From Legionella nautarum (GTDB taxonomy: Bacteria; Pseudomonadota; Gammaproteobacteria; Legionellales; Legionellaceae): DNA of 64,000 bases. Where the stretch lies: positions 713,602 through 777,601 of the forward strand of contig NZ_LNYO01000024.1 in assembly GCF_001467895.1 (NCBI RefSeq). The letters are read 5' to 3'. A model generated the notes under the pieces. The model saw only the letters and a program-made list of their open reading frames with translations, searched no databases and was not told the DNA's origin. The position numbers were made by a program, and so were the translations under genes. Below are positions 20,951 to 29,513 of the stretch, in pieces. Numbering within the stretch: position 1 is the stretch's first letter; each line of letters opens with the position of its first letter.

Positions 20951-21373
20951 ATGCGGTTTAGTTTTTTCTTCTTAATTGTGGCTTTATCACTCAAAATTTT
21001 TGCTCTGGAGGTTCCAGATAAACAGCAGATAGAAGAGCGTATCAGACCGATTGGCCAAGTACGTTTAGCCACGCAAGCTAGCCCATCCGCTTCAACATCT
21101 GTACCAAATTCGCCAGAAACTAGTTCTACTAATGACGCGGGTCAAGCGACCTATGAGCAATATTGTTCCACTTGTCATCGTGATGGATTAGCCGGTGCGC
21201 CTAAATTTCGAGTGAAAGAAGATTGGCAGCCACGTTTAGATAAACAAGCCTTGGATGGTCTTGTTACTTCAGCGATCAAAGGAATAAATGCCATGCCAAT
21301 GAGAGGTACCTGCATGCAATGCAGTGACGAGGAGATTAAAAATGCTATACAGTACATGTTGCCACAATCATGA
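20951..21373 (+). CDS. Cytochrome c5-like monohaem periplasmic protein
   Basis: The start at 20951 gives a signal peptide (MRFSFFFLIVALSLKIFA), so the longer frame from 20882 is not used. After a linker rich in S, P and T comes one haem c site, C72-S-T-C75-H76, with a methionine ligand candidate in INAMPMRG and a second cysteine pair (CMQC), as in cytochrome c5. The 140-residue protein probably carries electrons in the periplasm. Its stop overlaps the dsbB start by 4 bp. Confidence 0.85.
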   Translation: MRFSFFFLIVALSLKIFALEVPDKQQIEERIRPIGQVRLATQASPSASTSVPNSPETSSTNDAGQATYEQYCSTCHRDGLAGAPKFRVKEDWQPRLDKQALDGLVTSAIKGINAMPMRGTCMQCSDEEIKNAIQYMLPQS

Positions 21374-21879
21374 CTAAATTCACCTATAAACGCTGGCAGA
21401 TTTTACTGACCTTTTTAAGTTTTTTCGTGTTGGCTAGTTCGTTTTACTTTCAATATGTAAAAGGATTACCCCCTTGCCCTTTATGCTTAATGCAGCGCCT
21501 GTGTGTACTGTTGCTATTTATGATTTGCTTTATTGGGGTAAATATTCGCAGTTTAAAGGGAGCTAAGTTTATCGCTTGCTTACAATTTTTTGTTGCTGGC
21601 TGTGGTTTATTTTTTGCCAGTCGCCAACTTTGGCTACAATCCCTACCAGCCGGGCAAGCTCCCAGTTGCATGCCAGGTTTAGATGTATTGATTCGTTATT
21701 TTCCTTGGCAGGATGTGATGCATACTCTTTTGTGGGGCACTGGTGATTGTGCTGAAATTTCTTGGCAATGGTTGGGATTATCAATGCCGGCCTGGGCTGC
21801 GTTATATTTTCTCTTCTTATTAGTGGCCGCCATCCCTGTTTTTTGGATGTTGCGTCGACAATTATTAAGGCTTATATAA
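21370..21879 (+). CDS. dsbB: Disulfide bond formation protein DsbB
   Basis: DsbB reoxidises DsbA and passes electrons to quinone in the inner membrane. The 169-residue protein has four membrane helices, the first redox pair C36/C39 in PPCPLC and the second pair C100 (APSC) and C127 (GDCAEISW) in the second periplasmic loop. It overlaps the cytochrome c5-like gene by 4 bp, so both are probably translated from one message. Confidence 0.93.
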   Translation: MTKFTYKRWQILLTFLSFFVLASSFYFQYVKGLPPCPLCLMQRLCVLLLFMICFIGVNIRSLKGAKFIACLQFFVAGCGLFFASRQLWLQSLPAGQAPSCMPGLDVLIRYFPWQDVMHTLLWGTGDCAEISWQWLGLSMPAWAALYFLFLLVAAIPVFWMLRRQLLRLI

Positions 21880-21961
21880 CGCTGAGAAAACCAAGCTAAG
21901 TTGCTATCTTGACTTGCAAATGCTATATAAAAAAAAACACTCTCCCGCTAAGAAGGATATC

Positions 21962-22924
21962 ATGCGGTTATTTTATGCGCTTGGTTTAAGTATCACAATT
22001 TGTGGATTAACTGCCTGTGAGCGAATTACTGTTTCATCCACGCCAAAGAAACAAGCTATTGTTTCAAACAGTGAGCTTGCTACCAAAGCACAAAATTATT
22101 TCTGGGAAACCTTGCACCATGGCAATTATCAGGATATCCCTCAGGCAGATTACCTGTTGATGGCGGCTTATTTAGAAAATCCCAATGATCCCACTCTGGC
22201 TGCTCATATTGGACTGCTCCATCTCTGGAAGATCACCGAGCGTCATCGTGATAAAACGATACCTCCTACCATGGTTAATGAAATAATATTATCAAAAAAA
22301 TATCTCTCTGATGCGTTGCAGTTGGATCCCAAAAATCCAATCTATCAAGGATTTGCCGGCGATGCTCAATTAATCGAGGGCAAAATTTTTCATGACGAGA
22401 GGGAAGAGATAAAAGCCTATTTTAAGTTAAAGACTGCAATTCACAATTGGCCAGAGTTTAACTATTTTACTGCGGGTTATCCAATGACAAGCCTGCCGTC
22501 CGATTCTAAATTATTCCAAGAAGCTTTAGACTGGCAATGGAAAACGCTGGATTTATGCTCAGGACAGAAAGTCGATCGCAATAATCCTGTCTATTCTCCT
22601 GCCCAAGATCAAGCCAAAGACGGTGATAAACGTGTTTGCTGGAATTCTTGGATTGCCCCCTTTGGTTTCGAAGGATTTTTTATGAATATGGGGGATATGC
22701 TTGTTAAAGCGGGTGATTGGAAAAAGGCCGTTATCATCTATAACAATGCCAAGCTTGATAAAAATTATTCGCAGTGGCCTTATCGAGAAATGTTGGAAAA
22801 ACGCATTATTAATGCGCAGCAAAATGTTGCTAATTTCCAAAAAGAATTTTTAGCTCCTGATAAGACAATTATGTTTAATTCCGGTTATGGATGTATGGCC
22901 TGTCATCAGAGCGTCGTTAAATAA
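21962..22924 (+). CDS. Lipoprotein with TPR-like repeats and a C-terminal haem c motif
   Basis: I do not recognise the family. The start at 21962 has a good ribosome site (AGAAGGA) and gives a lipoprotein signal ending in GLTAC (C19); an upstream ATG at 21914 would spoil it. Residues 50-140 resemble TPR helices (YLENPNDPTLAAHIGLL, LQLDPKNPIYQGFAG). The last 13 residues contain CMACH, a possible covalent haem site. The preceding cytochrome c5-like and dsbB genes share this periplasmic redox theme. Length is 320 residues. A single CxxCH at the extreme end could also be a metal or disulfide site. Confidence 0.7.
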   Translation: MRLFYALGLSITICGLTACERITVSSTPKKQAIVSNSELATKAQNYFWETLHHGNYQDIPQADYLLMAAYLENPNDPTLAAHIGLLHLWKITERHRDKTIPPTMVNEIILSKKYLSDALQLDPKNPIYQGFAGDAQLIEGKIFHDEREEIKAYFKLKTAIHNWPEFNYFTAGYPMTSLPSDSKLFQEALDWQWKTLDLCSGQKVDRNNPVYSPAQDQAKDGDKRVCWNSWIAPFGFEGFFMNMGDMLVKAGDWKKAVIIYNNAKLDKNYSQWPYREMLEKRIINAQQNVANFQKEFLAPDKTIMFNSGYGCMACHQSVVK

Positions 22925-22987
22925 GCTGGTAAATAAGCGGCCCATTAGCTATCATCGCCAACCATTGCAATAATCAATTCACTCGAT

Positions 22988-24139
22988 ATGAAAAAGTTTC
23001 ATTTTGAGCTTATTAAGAATCATGCTTTTACTAAAGCACGTGTAACACGAGTAAGCACACCACATGGTGACTTTATAACGCCGGTATTTATGCCAGTGGG
23101 AACTCGCGCCGGAGTGAATAATATGACGCCGCGAGAGCTCCTTGCCGCAGGTAGCCAGATTATTCTGGGAGGCAATACTTATCATATGCTTTGTGCACCT
23201 GGTATGGAGGTCATCGAAAAAGCAGGGGGTATGCACCCATTTATGGGTTGGCATGGACCAATGCTGACGGATAGTGGTGGATTCCAGGTTTTTAGCTTAT
23301 CGAAAAATAAAGAAATATGTACGATTGATGAAGAAGGGGCGCATTTTCGTCTACCAGGCACAACTCGTTTAATTCATATGACTCCCGAAATGTCACTGGA
23401 AACGCAGAAAATTATTGGCGCCGATATTATCATGGCCTTTGATCAATGCACTCCGGATAATTGTTCTCGTGAGGAAGTGCAGCACATCATGACGCGTACC
23501 CACCGCTGGCTGAAACAATCGATTAATTATCATCAGCAATACCCTAGCTCACGCTATGGTGCAAACCAAGCTTTATTCGGAATCGTGCAGGGTGGTATTT
23601 ACCAAGATTTACGCCAAGAAAGTGCAGAATTTGTTGCTTCAATGGATACAGATGGTATTGCCATTGGCGGGGAGACTGTCGGTTTTGATATGAAAATGAC
23701 GGTCAATATCATTCGCTGGGTAAAAGACTATCTACCTGAAAATAAGCCACGCTACACCATGGGGGTAGGCATGTCGCCTCAAGATTTGCTGGATGTCGTC
23801 GCTGAAGGTATTGATATGTTTGATTGCGTAGCGCCCACACGTAATGCTCGGCATGGCGCTTTATATTGTGGAGAGGTTGTAAAAGAAGGCAACTGGTTAA
23901 GATTTGCTAGTCCTTATGAAAACGAACGTATTCAGATAAAAAAAGCCTGTTTCGCCAATGATTTTTCACCCATTATGTCTAGCTGTACTTGCTATACTTG
24001 CCAGCATCATTCTCGTGCATTTTTGCATCATTTAAGCAAACAAAAAACCAATCTGTTTACAGCGCTGGCGACTATTCACAATATCCATGTAATGCATGAA
24101 GTTTGTGCTAAAATGCGCGACCTTATACTTAATTCTTAG
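22988..24139 (+). CDS. tgt: tRNA-guanine transglycosylase
   Basis: Tgt exchanges guanine 34 for preQ1 in tRNAs with GUN anticodons, in queuosine synthesis. The 383-residue protein has the catalytic aspartate D95 in MLTDSGGFQVFSL, a second active-site region in DCVAPTRNARHG and the zinc ligands C-x-C-x-x-C plus H in SCTCYTCQHHSRAFLHH. The common neighbours queA and yajC-secDF are not here. QueH for the final step is in the same window. Confidence 0.96.
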   Translation: MKKFHFELIKNHAFTKARVTRVSTPHGDFITPVFMPVGTRAGVNNMTPRELLAAGSQIILGGNTYHMLCAPGMEVIEKAGGMHPFMGWHGPMLTDSGGFQVFSLSKNKEICTIDEEGAHFRLPGTTRLIHMTPEMSLETQKIIGADIIMAFDQCTPDNCSREEVQHIMTRTHRWLKQSINYHQQYPSSRYGANQALFGIVQGGIYQDLRQESAEFVASMDTDGIAIGGETVGFDMKMTVNIIRWVKDYLPENKPRYTMGVGMSPQDLLDVVAEGIDMFDCVAPTRNARHGALYCGEVVKEGNWLRFASPYENERIQIKKACFANDFSPIMSSCTCYTCQHHSRAFLHHLSKQKTNLFTALATIHNIHVMHEVCAKMRDLILNS

Positions 24140-24174
24140 CCTTAATTTTTTAAAGAAAGAACCAGGAGAGCTCA

Positions 24175-24666
24175 ATGATTTTAATTAACACCTCAAAGGG
24201 TGACATTCGTTTAGAGATGCACGAAGAGAATGCGCCAAACACTGTGGAGAATTTTCTAAATTATGTCCGTAATGGATTTTATAATAATACAATTTTTCAT
24301 CGCGTGATTGATGGATTTATGATTCAAGGTGGCGGCCTAACTGCAGATATGGATCAGAAAGCAACTGAAACCCCTATAAAAAACGAAGCAAAACAAGCGA
24401 AACCCAATAAGCGCGGAACGATAGCTATGGCAAGAACTATGGATCCTCATTCAGCGACAGCCCAATTTTTTATTAACGTTGCTGATAATGCGTTCCTTAA
24501 TTTCAGTGGTGAACATGCGCAGGGTTATGGTTACTGTGTATTTGGGGAAGTTGTTGAAGGAATGGACGTTGTCGATGCCATTGCTAAAGTCAAAACAGGC
24601 CAACATAAAGGGCATGCAGATGTGCCAGTAGAAGAGGTTACTATTCACGAAATTAAGGAAGTGTAG
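24175..24666 (+). CDS. ppiB: Cyclophilin-type peptidyl-prolyl cis-trans isomerase
   Basis: This 163-residue cytoplasmic cyclophilin has no signal peptide, as in PpiB. Family motifs are present: [31 protein letters not shown] and the active-site segment [12 protein letters not shown]. It catalyses proline isomerisation in protein folding. The ribosome site CAGGAGAG is 6 bp before the ATG. It follows tgt by 35 bp on the same strand and may be co-transcribed. Confidence 0.93.
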   Translation: MILINTSKGDIRLEMHEENAPNTVENFLNYVRNGFYNNTIFHRVIDGFMIQGGGLTADMDQKATETPIKNEAKQAKPNKRGTIAMARTMDPHSATAQFFINVADNAFLNFSGEHAQGYGYCVFGEVVEGMDVVDAIAKVKTGQHKGHADVPVEEVTIHEIKEV

Positions 24667-24758
24667 TAAAAGCGAATGGCGAGTTATGGACCCTGCCGTT
24701 CGTGGCGCTGCCATTAAGTTAAGGATTTTTGTTTAAATTTACCTCGATCCATCCGGGC

Positions 24759-25010
24759 TCTGAGATATCCCCACGAAATGAGGATCTAAGGAATTTGTAT
24801 TAATCCCGTTCAGCCTGAGGAGCACGCATGGCGTGCGTCTCGAAGCCTGTCCTGAGGCTCTCGAAGGGGCTTGTCTTGAAGCTCTTCGAAGGCCTGCCCT
24901 GAGGCTCTCGAAGGGGGGGCATTTGCGACACTTCGAGACAGCGCTGCGCGCTTCGCCAGTGCGAACGGGATAAACAAAACGATCAATGAACTAAACAGTC
25001 TATTTAATTC
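24759..25010. repeat. MITE-like element, family B, copy 2 (opposite orientation)
   Basis: This is the reverse complement of the element at 11731-11975. The left end CTGAGATATCCCCACGAAAT matches the other copy's right terminus. The centre has extra tandem units of the GCTCTCGAAGG type, making it longer. Homology stops at TATTTAATT (25001-25009), so the right terminus differs from copy 1; CCTGAGGTATC shortly after (25014-25024) resembles the terminus in direct orientation. It lies between ppiB and the TPP riboswitch. Confidence 0.8.
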
Positions 25011-25150
25011 TTGCCTGAGGTATCGTCACCTTTTTGAACGATTCATCAATTTTTTAATGAGCATATTGTTTTCTACTTGATGGATGAATCCCCATCTTAC
25101 CTATTTTGACAAATTAAAAATTAAAATATAGCATAATCCTGTTTGTTAGA

Positions 25151-25226
25151 TGGCGCGGGGTGTCGGGAAACCGACTGAGAGTCACCCGTAGAACTTGATC
25201 TGAGTCATATCAGCGTAAGGACGCCT
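25151..25226 (+). promoter_or_regulatory. TPP riboswitch (THI box)
   Basis: The conserved THI-box elements appear in order: CGGGGTGT, CTGAGAGTCACCCG, GAACTTGATCTGAGT, TATCAGCGTAAGGA. The outer helix P1 pairs GGCG with CGCC. It lies about 80 bp upstream of the THI5-type gene, so thiamine pyrophosphate should repress that gene. Downstream, CCTTTTG (25265-25271) can pair with CAAAGG (25295-25300) at the ribosome site, which would suit translational control; that pairing is inference. Confidence 0.92.
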
Positions 25227-25309
25227 TCAATAAATCCATGCTTTATTTTTATACGGCTGGATCCCTTTTGCCATCTCCAAATTATTACAATCACAAAGGA
25301 GTTATGGCC

Positions 25310-26251
25310 ATGCATTCATTAAAATCCCGGGTTAGTTTGTTATTAAATTGGTATGCAAATCCTTACCACGCCCCTATTTTCGTAGCGCAACAACTTGGTT
25401 TTTATTCACAAGAAAATATAAAACTTGCTATTTTAGAACCTGCAGATCCTAGTGATGTGACAGAATTGGTGGGTTTAGGAGCTGTAAATTTTGGTGTAAA
25501 AGCCATGATTCATACCGTTGCAGCCAGGGCGAAGGGTTATCCTGTTACTTCGATTGGAACTTTAGTTGATGAGCCACCTACTGGCCTGCTTGCATTAAAA
25601 TCAAGTGGCATTAATTCGTTTCATGATATTGTTGGCAAACGTGTCGGGTACATCGGTGAGTTTGGTAAGAAAATTATTGATGATCTGGCACAGCTTGCTG
25701 GTATTGATCCAAATAGCTATCAGACAATCCGAATTGGGATGAATGTAACTGATGCAATTTGTCGCGATCTAATTGATACAGGCATTGGATTTATTAATTT
25801 TCAACGCATTGAGTTAGAACAACGAAAAGGCGAAACTGTATTCTTACGTCTTGACCAGTTAGCTGGACTTGGCTGTTGTTGCTTTTGTTCGATTCAATTT
25901 ATAGTACCCAAACAAACTTTAGAACAACCTGAATTGGTTCAAGGGTTTCTCAAGGCAACTCAACGAGGAGCATTGTTTACCACAGAAAATCCAGAAGAAG
26001 CTTACGAATTATTGTGTCAAGCCAAACCACAATTACGTACTTCAATGTATCAAAAGATATTTACGCACAGCTTACCTTTTTTTTCACGTTCATTACTCAA
26101 TGTAGAAAGAGATTGGAATAAGGTAGGACGTTATACCCAACATCTAAATATTATTGATAAACACTTTAACCTGTCGGAATGCTACACCAATGACTTTTTA
26201 CCCAAAGTTCCTTACTCAGATTTAGAGCCAATTGCTTGTTGCTTGGGTTGA
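25310..26251 (+). CDS. THI5-type HMP-P synthase (thiamine pyrimidine synthesis)
   Basis: This protein has the periplasmic-binding-protein fold of the NMT1/THI5 family, but its residues point to the yeast-type single-turnover enzyme, which makes HMP-P from PLP and its own histidine. K64 and H68 in GVKAMIH correspond to the PLP lysine and donor histidine of yeast Thi5 (K62, H66), and CCCFC at 189-193 is the iron-linked motif. A Legionella homologue has been studied as an HMP-P synthase. The start at 25310 is 8 bp after AAGGAG; ATG at 25304 is an alternative. There is no signal peptide, which argues against a transporter subunit. A TPP riboswitch precedes it. Confidence 0.87.
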   Translation: MHSLKSRVSLLLNWYANPYHAPIFVAQQLGFYSQENIKLAILEPADPSDVTELVGLGAVNFGVKAMIHTVAARAKGYPVTSIGTLVDEPPTGLLALKSSGINSFHDIVGKRVGYIGEFGKKIIDDLAQLAGIDPNSYQTIRIGMNVTDAICRDLIDTGIGFINFQRIELEQRKGETVFLRLDQLAGLGCCCFCSIQFIVPKQTLEQPELVQGFLKATQRGALFTTENPEEAYELLCQAKPQLRTSMYQKIFTHSLPFFSRSLLNVERDWNKVGRYTQHLNIIDKHFNLSECYTNDFLPKVPYSDLEPIACCLG

Positions 26252-26300
26252 GCTCGTAAGACTTCGAGACGGCGTAAACGCCTCATCACTGCGAAGGGTA
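26251..26300. repeat. REP-like fragment
   Basis: The segment ACTTCGAGACGGCGTAAACG followed by CCTCATCACTGCGAAGG resembles the palindrome at 45249-45350 and the core of family B. It directly follows the THI5-type gene and precedes the convergent TRIC-family gene. Confidence 0.5.
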
Positions 26301-26354
26301 ATGTAGGTTGGGCCTTGGCCGGCCCAACAAATTCAATCATGCAATCCTATCAAC

Positions 26355-26987
26355 TTATTTATTACTCCGTTTCCGTAAACTAGCTGAATAGTCGAATTTA
26401 GGAATCTCAATATGAAATAAAATAGCTAATAAGCGAGTCGAAAAGATGGTGATTAGAGTGATCATTATATTCAGTTCATCTGTAACTTGAAAATAAGCTA
26501 AAACAATAAACAATAAAGCACCAGCAAGTGCGATCACTGCATATAATTCTTTGCGAAGAACTAAGGGAATATCATTACAAAGTATATCCCGTAACATTCC
26601 CCCGCAAATACCGGTAATCATCCCGCTAAGAATGGCAATACTTGGTGAGAGCCCATTACTGAGACTTTTTTGAGTGCCAGCAATTACAAAAGTAGACAAA
26701 CCCAATGCATCAAGGATTAAAAAAACCTTCCTAATTCTTACTAAAGAATGAGCAATAAAAATAGTTACAAAAGCACAAACTGAGGTATATAAAAGGTATT
26801 CAGGATGGACTACCCAAGTAAGAGGATAGGTATTTAAAAGGGTATCGCGTACCGTACCGCCACCCAAAGCAGCAATAGATGCGATTAACATAACTCCAAA
26901 AAAATCCATTTTCTTTCGACCTGCTGCAATAGCGCCTGTCATAGCTTCCACACAAATGCCTAAAATGAATAAATAATGGAGTAACAT
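26355..26987 (-). CDS. TRIC/YicG family membrane channel protein (UPF0126)
   Basis: This 210-residue protein has about seven membrane helices arranged as two repeats of a YicG-type domain. Each repeat holds a glycine-rich turn: GGGTVRDTLL in the first and GGMLRDILCND in the second. Bacterial relatives have been described as trimeric intracellular cation channels; the physiological role in bacteria is unclear. It is a single gene convergent to the THI5-type gene. Confidence 0.88.
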   Translation of the reverse strand: MLLHYLFILGICVEAMTGAIAAGRKKMDFFGVMLIASIAALGGGTVRDTLLNTYPLTWVVHPEYLLYTSVCAFVTIFIAHSLVRIRKVFLILDALGLSTFVIAGTQKSLSNGLSPSIAILSGMITGICGGMLRDILCNDIPLVLRKELYAVIALAGALLFIVLAYFQVTDELNIMITLITIFSTRLLAILFHIEIPKFDYSASLRKRSNK

Positions 26988-27106
26988 AATTTTTCTTTGT
27001 GCTCAAAAAATGTCAATTATATCACTGATTGCAGTGCTGGCGAAATAGCTAGGAAAGCGCTAGCATTATAGTAAACACGCTGTAGCATGATGTTCGGAGG
27101 AAGCAA

Positions 27107-27466
27107 ATGGTTAAAGAGCAACTTAAACCATCAGTATTTATTCACGCAGTCGATCAAGAATTGCATGATAATATTCTGCGCTTAAATCAAAAATTGAAAG
27201 GCTTTTTAACTGAAATTAACGTAAAAATTGAAACTATTGATGAGGATGAGTTGGAGTACAAAGAGGAGCGAAAAAATCAATTATCGCTCTTGGCCGAGGA
27301 CGTTAGTAAGGCCCTTGATGGGATAAAAAATTTAGTGAATATGGTGCTTGAAGAGGGTGTAAGTTATAGCCAATTCGTGGAAATGAATCGAGAAGGTTTA
27401 GATGCTTTACTTGAGACTTTTCAACAAAGTCTCGAAAAGGTCACCAAAATCAGAGATGAATTTTAA
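27107..27466 (+). CDS. Hypothetical acidic helical protein
   Basis: I do not recognise the family. The 119-residue product is acidic and almost entirely helical by its pattern, with likely coiled-coil stretches at about 18-45 and 55-115. There is no signal peptide or cysteine. The ribosome site CGGAGGAAGC is well placed, which supports it as a real gene. Confidence 0.65.
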   Translation: MVKEQLKPSVFIHAVDQELHDNILRLNQKLKGFLTEINVKIETIDEDELEYKEERKNQLSLLAEDVSKALDGIKNLVNMVLEEGVSYSQFVEMNREGLDALLETFQQSLEKVTKIRDEF

Positions 27467-27728
27467 GCGATCGGGCCCTATTTAACGAGCAGCTGTATTT
27501 GGCGCAGGTTGCGCGAAAATAACACTGTCATCTTGCTACTCGTTGTTTAATATATACCCTTTCTAAATTAGTCTAGCAATAAAAGCAGTTCCCCAATTTT
27601 CTGCGCAAAAATATTAGTATATTTAGCTGTTTTCATTGAAAATGGTTTTATTTTTCTTATCTGAAAGTTATTCTCTCTGAACTTTTAAGTGAGATTAACC
27701 TGAAAATCAGGAAAATCGGAATTTAACA

Positions 27729-28151
27729 ATGACTATTAATACCTGGTATTTTCCTTCTATTATCGCACTTTTGCTTTATGGCGCGTGGGGATATTGGGGG
27801 GCGAGAGCATCGAGTTTTATCAATCCGCTCTCAATTACCTTTTACTCAAGTTTAGGTGTTTTAATTGCTGGAATCTTCGCTTTGGCACTCCTTGATTTTA
27901 AACCGGAGCTTTCTGCTAAAGGGAGTGTCTATGGTTTGCTTAATGGATTAGCTAGTGGTATCGCTTGCATTTTTTTCATCCTAGCCCTACGTAAAGGCCC
28001 TGCAATGCCTGTCGTGTTGATCACGTCAATGTATCCGCTTATTACCCTAATTTTGTGCATTATCTTTCTTAAGCAAGGAATAACTTTACGGCAAGGATTA
28101 GGGATGTTTTTTGCCATAGCAGCTTTGTTGTTGTTTTCAACTGAGGCATAG
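27729..28151 (+). CDS. EamA-domain (DMT superfamily) small membrane protein
   Basis: This 140-residue protein has five likely membrane helices and matches a single EamA unit: the N-terminal GAWGYWGARAS segment and the closing PLITLILCIIFLKQGITLRQGLGMFFAIAALLLF pattern. Full drug/metabolite transporters have two such units, so it probably works as a dimer, like other single-domain members. The substrate is unknown. Long AT-rich DNA flanks it on both sides. Confidence 0.75.
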   Translation: MTINTWYFPSIIALLLYGAWGYWGARASSFINPLSITFYSSLGVLIAGIFALALLDFKPELSAKGSVYGLLNGLASGIACIFFILALRKGPAMPVVLITSMYPLITLILCIIFLKQGITLRQGLGMFFAIAALLLFSTEA

Positions 28152-28275
28152 AAATTATTATCACTCATAGAATTACAATTAGAATTAAACCAATTAAGTC
28201 GCAAATAGAGGTATAGACTATTCTCTTCAACCGTAAAAAAAAGACTGATAACAAGATTAGAGAGCCTCTTCTCAT

Positions 28276-28305
28276 TTGAGAAAAAAGGTATTATTGTGTT
28301 ATAAT
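28276..28305 (+). promoter_or_regulatory. Candidate sigma-70 promoter in a 340-bp gene-free stretch
   Basis: TTGAGA (28276-28281) and a perfect TATAAT (28300-28305) are 18 bp apart. Transcription would begin near 28312, about 180 bp upstream of the small secreted protein at 28494. The stretch 28152-28493 otherwise contains no convincing gene, only an 18-codon frame from 28369 with a poor ribosome site. Confidence 0.5.
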
Positions 28306-28493
28306 TCGCCAGTTGATAGAGAGGTCTCGTATCTATAAAGACTCCAGAGGATGGTGTAAAGTAGGCAATGCCTGACCAAAATGCTCTAAAAACTAGACAG
28401 GGAAATAGTATGAAGCGCATTTAAAGAAGATAATAAGCTTAGTTTTTTCTTTAGATGATTAAGTCCTAACTTAACAACTAAAAAGGGTATTTA

Positions 28494-28706
28494 ATGAAAA
28501 AGATAGCTCTAGTAATGGCTTTGTTAATTCCAGTATTATCATTTGCTAGCAACGTTCCCAGCAGCCAAACCACTGACAATTTCCTCGAGCAATGTGCAAA
28601 GGAAAAAGATCCTGTAAAACGACAAAATTCTTGTCACATGCTTGATCATCACAGCACATCTCAAATCAACATTCCAGAGTTTCATAAAGAAACTGTTACT
28701 GTATAA
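28494..28706 (+). CDS. Small secreted protein of unknown function
   Basis: This 70-residue product begins with a clear signal peptide (MKKIALVMALLIPVLSFASN), leaving a mature part of about 50 residues with two cysteines that could form one disulfide. I recognise no domain. An AAAAAGGG ribosome site precedes the ATG, a good promoter lies about 190 bp upstream and a strong hairpin follows the stop, so it looks like a separately transcribed unit. Confidence 0.6.
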   Translation: MKKIALVMALLIPVLSFASNVPSSQTTDNFLEQCAKEKDPVKRQNSCHMLDHHSTSQINIPEFHKETVTV

Positions 28707-28714
28707 GTAACTAG

Positions 28715-28740
28715 CGATCCTGATTAGATAATCAGGATCG
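28715..28740. terminator. Perfect hairpin after the small secreted protein gene
   Basis: An 11-bp perfect stem (CGATCCTGATT / AATCAGGATCG) with a 4-nt loop begins 9 bp after the stop codon. No T-run follows at once, but a T-rich segment comes about 12 bp later. It is a probable terminator or mRNA-end stabiliser. Confidence 0.55.
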
Positions 28741-28944
28741 AAGAAAGCTTCCTTTCTTTTAATTAATAACATATTGCGTTACGCCCTAATTAAATACGGG
28801 GTTCTGGTAGTGAATAATTAACCGCGGTTTTTCTTCCTAAAGACTGATAACCTGATAGAGTTTCTTGTGCTCGATATTGCTGAGCTAAAATCTTTCATGC
28901 ACTTATCTAATAGTTCCATGAGTAGCTCTCAAATACGCTCCGTA

Positions 28945-29418
28945 TTAAGCATTAAAGTGCTTTATTGAGGATAAAGCCAAGTCAATAATTTTTTGGGATT
29001 GCTCTTCACTAGCGTTGATTTGACTTACATCATTGATTAAATCGAGCAGAAACCCAGGTACATCATTTTCTAAATGAGGGCTATTATATAGGCTTGCAGC
29101 ACGCGTCAGAGTATAACGAAGTAAATTCTTAGAGATGGTAATTTTATCTTTCGAAGTGATCGGATCGCTATAATCATCGCCAAACAACAACCAGCCTGGA
29201 GAAACCTGCAATTTTGTTGCAATTTCAACTAATTTCACAGGTTCGGGAATCGCCTCCCCACGAAGATACTTGCGGCAGATTTGCACTGAATAACCAGTAA
29301 TTTCGGCTAATTTGTGAATGCAAACCCCAGAAGTGGAGCGTTGAGAGTTAAATCCAGCAGCGATCATTGCATCACGCAGGCGACAAGCAAACTGTTTTGT
29401 TAAGTCAACTTTTTCCAT
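28945..29418 (-). CDS. Helix-turn-helix (XRE-like) transcriptional regulator
   Basis: The N-terminal half (about 1-75 from the chosen start) is a lambda-repressor-type HTH domain: KLAEITGYSVQICRKYLRGEAIP is the helix-turn-helix and VEIATKLQVSPGWLLFGDD the closing helix. The remaining 80 or so residues are helical and may dimerise. The ATG at 29418 is preferred because the domain begins just after it; starts at 29469 (ATG) or 29478 (TTG) would add a hydrophobic segment. Repeated CTTTTGG boxes lie upstream and may be its operator. The nearest gene is a cupin on the same strand. Confidence 0.75.
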   Translation of the reverse strand: MEKVDLTKQFACRLRDAMIAAGFNSQRSTSGVCIHKLAEITGYSVQICRKYLRGEAIPEPVKLVEIATKLQVSPGWLLFGDDYSDPITSKDKITISKNLLRYTLTRAASLYNSPHLENDVPGFLLDLINDVSQINASEEQSQKIIDLALSSIKHFNA

Positions 29419-29493
29419 AGAGGCAATAAACTCATTGATACATGAATAGATAGTAACAAAAAGTTTCATGAACTGCAAATTTATATCAAAAGG

Positions 29494-29513
29494 AAACTTT
29501 TGGTTTCTTTTGG
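29494..29513. promoter_or_regulatory. Possible operator of the HTH regulator
   Basis: Upstream of the HTH gene, CTTTTGG occurs twice with a 3-bp spacer (29497-29503 and 29507-29513), and GAAAC / GTTTC form a small inverted repeat over the first copy. This is a reasonable autoregulatory site, but no footprint or homologue supports it. Confidence 0.35.

Noticed and set aside
25238-26251. Reading the THI5-type protein as a periplasmic ABC transporter subunit (ThiY)
   Set aside because: There is no signal peptide and no transporter genes beside it, and K64, H68 and CCCFC are those of the HMP-P synthase.
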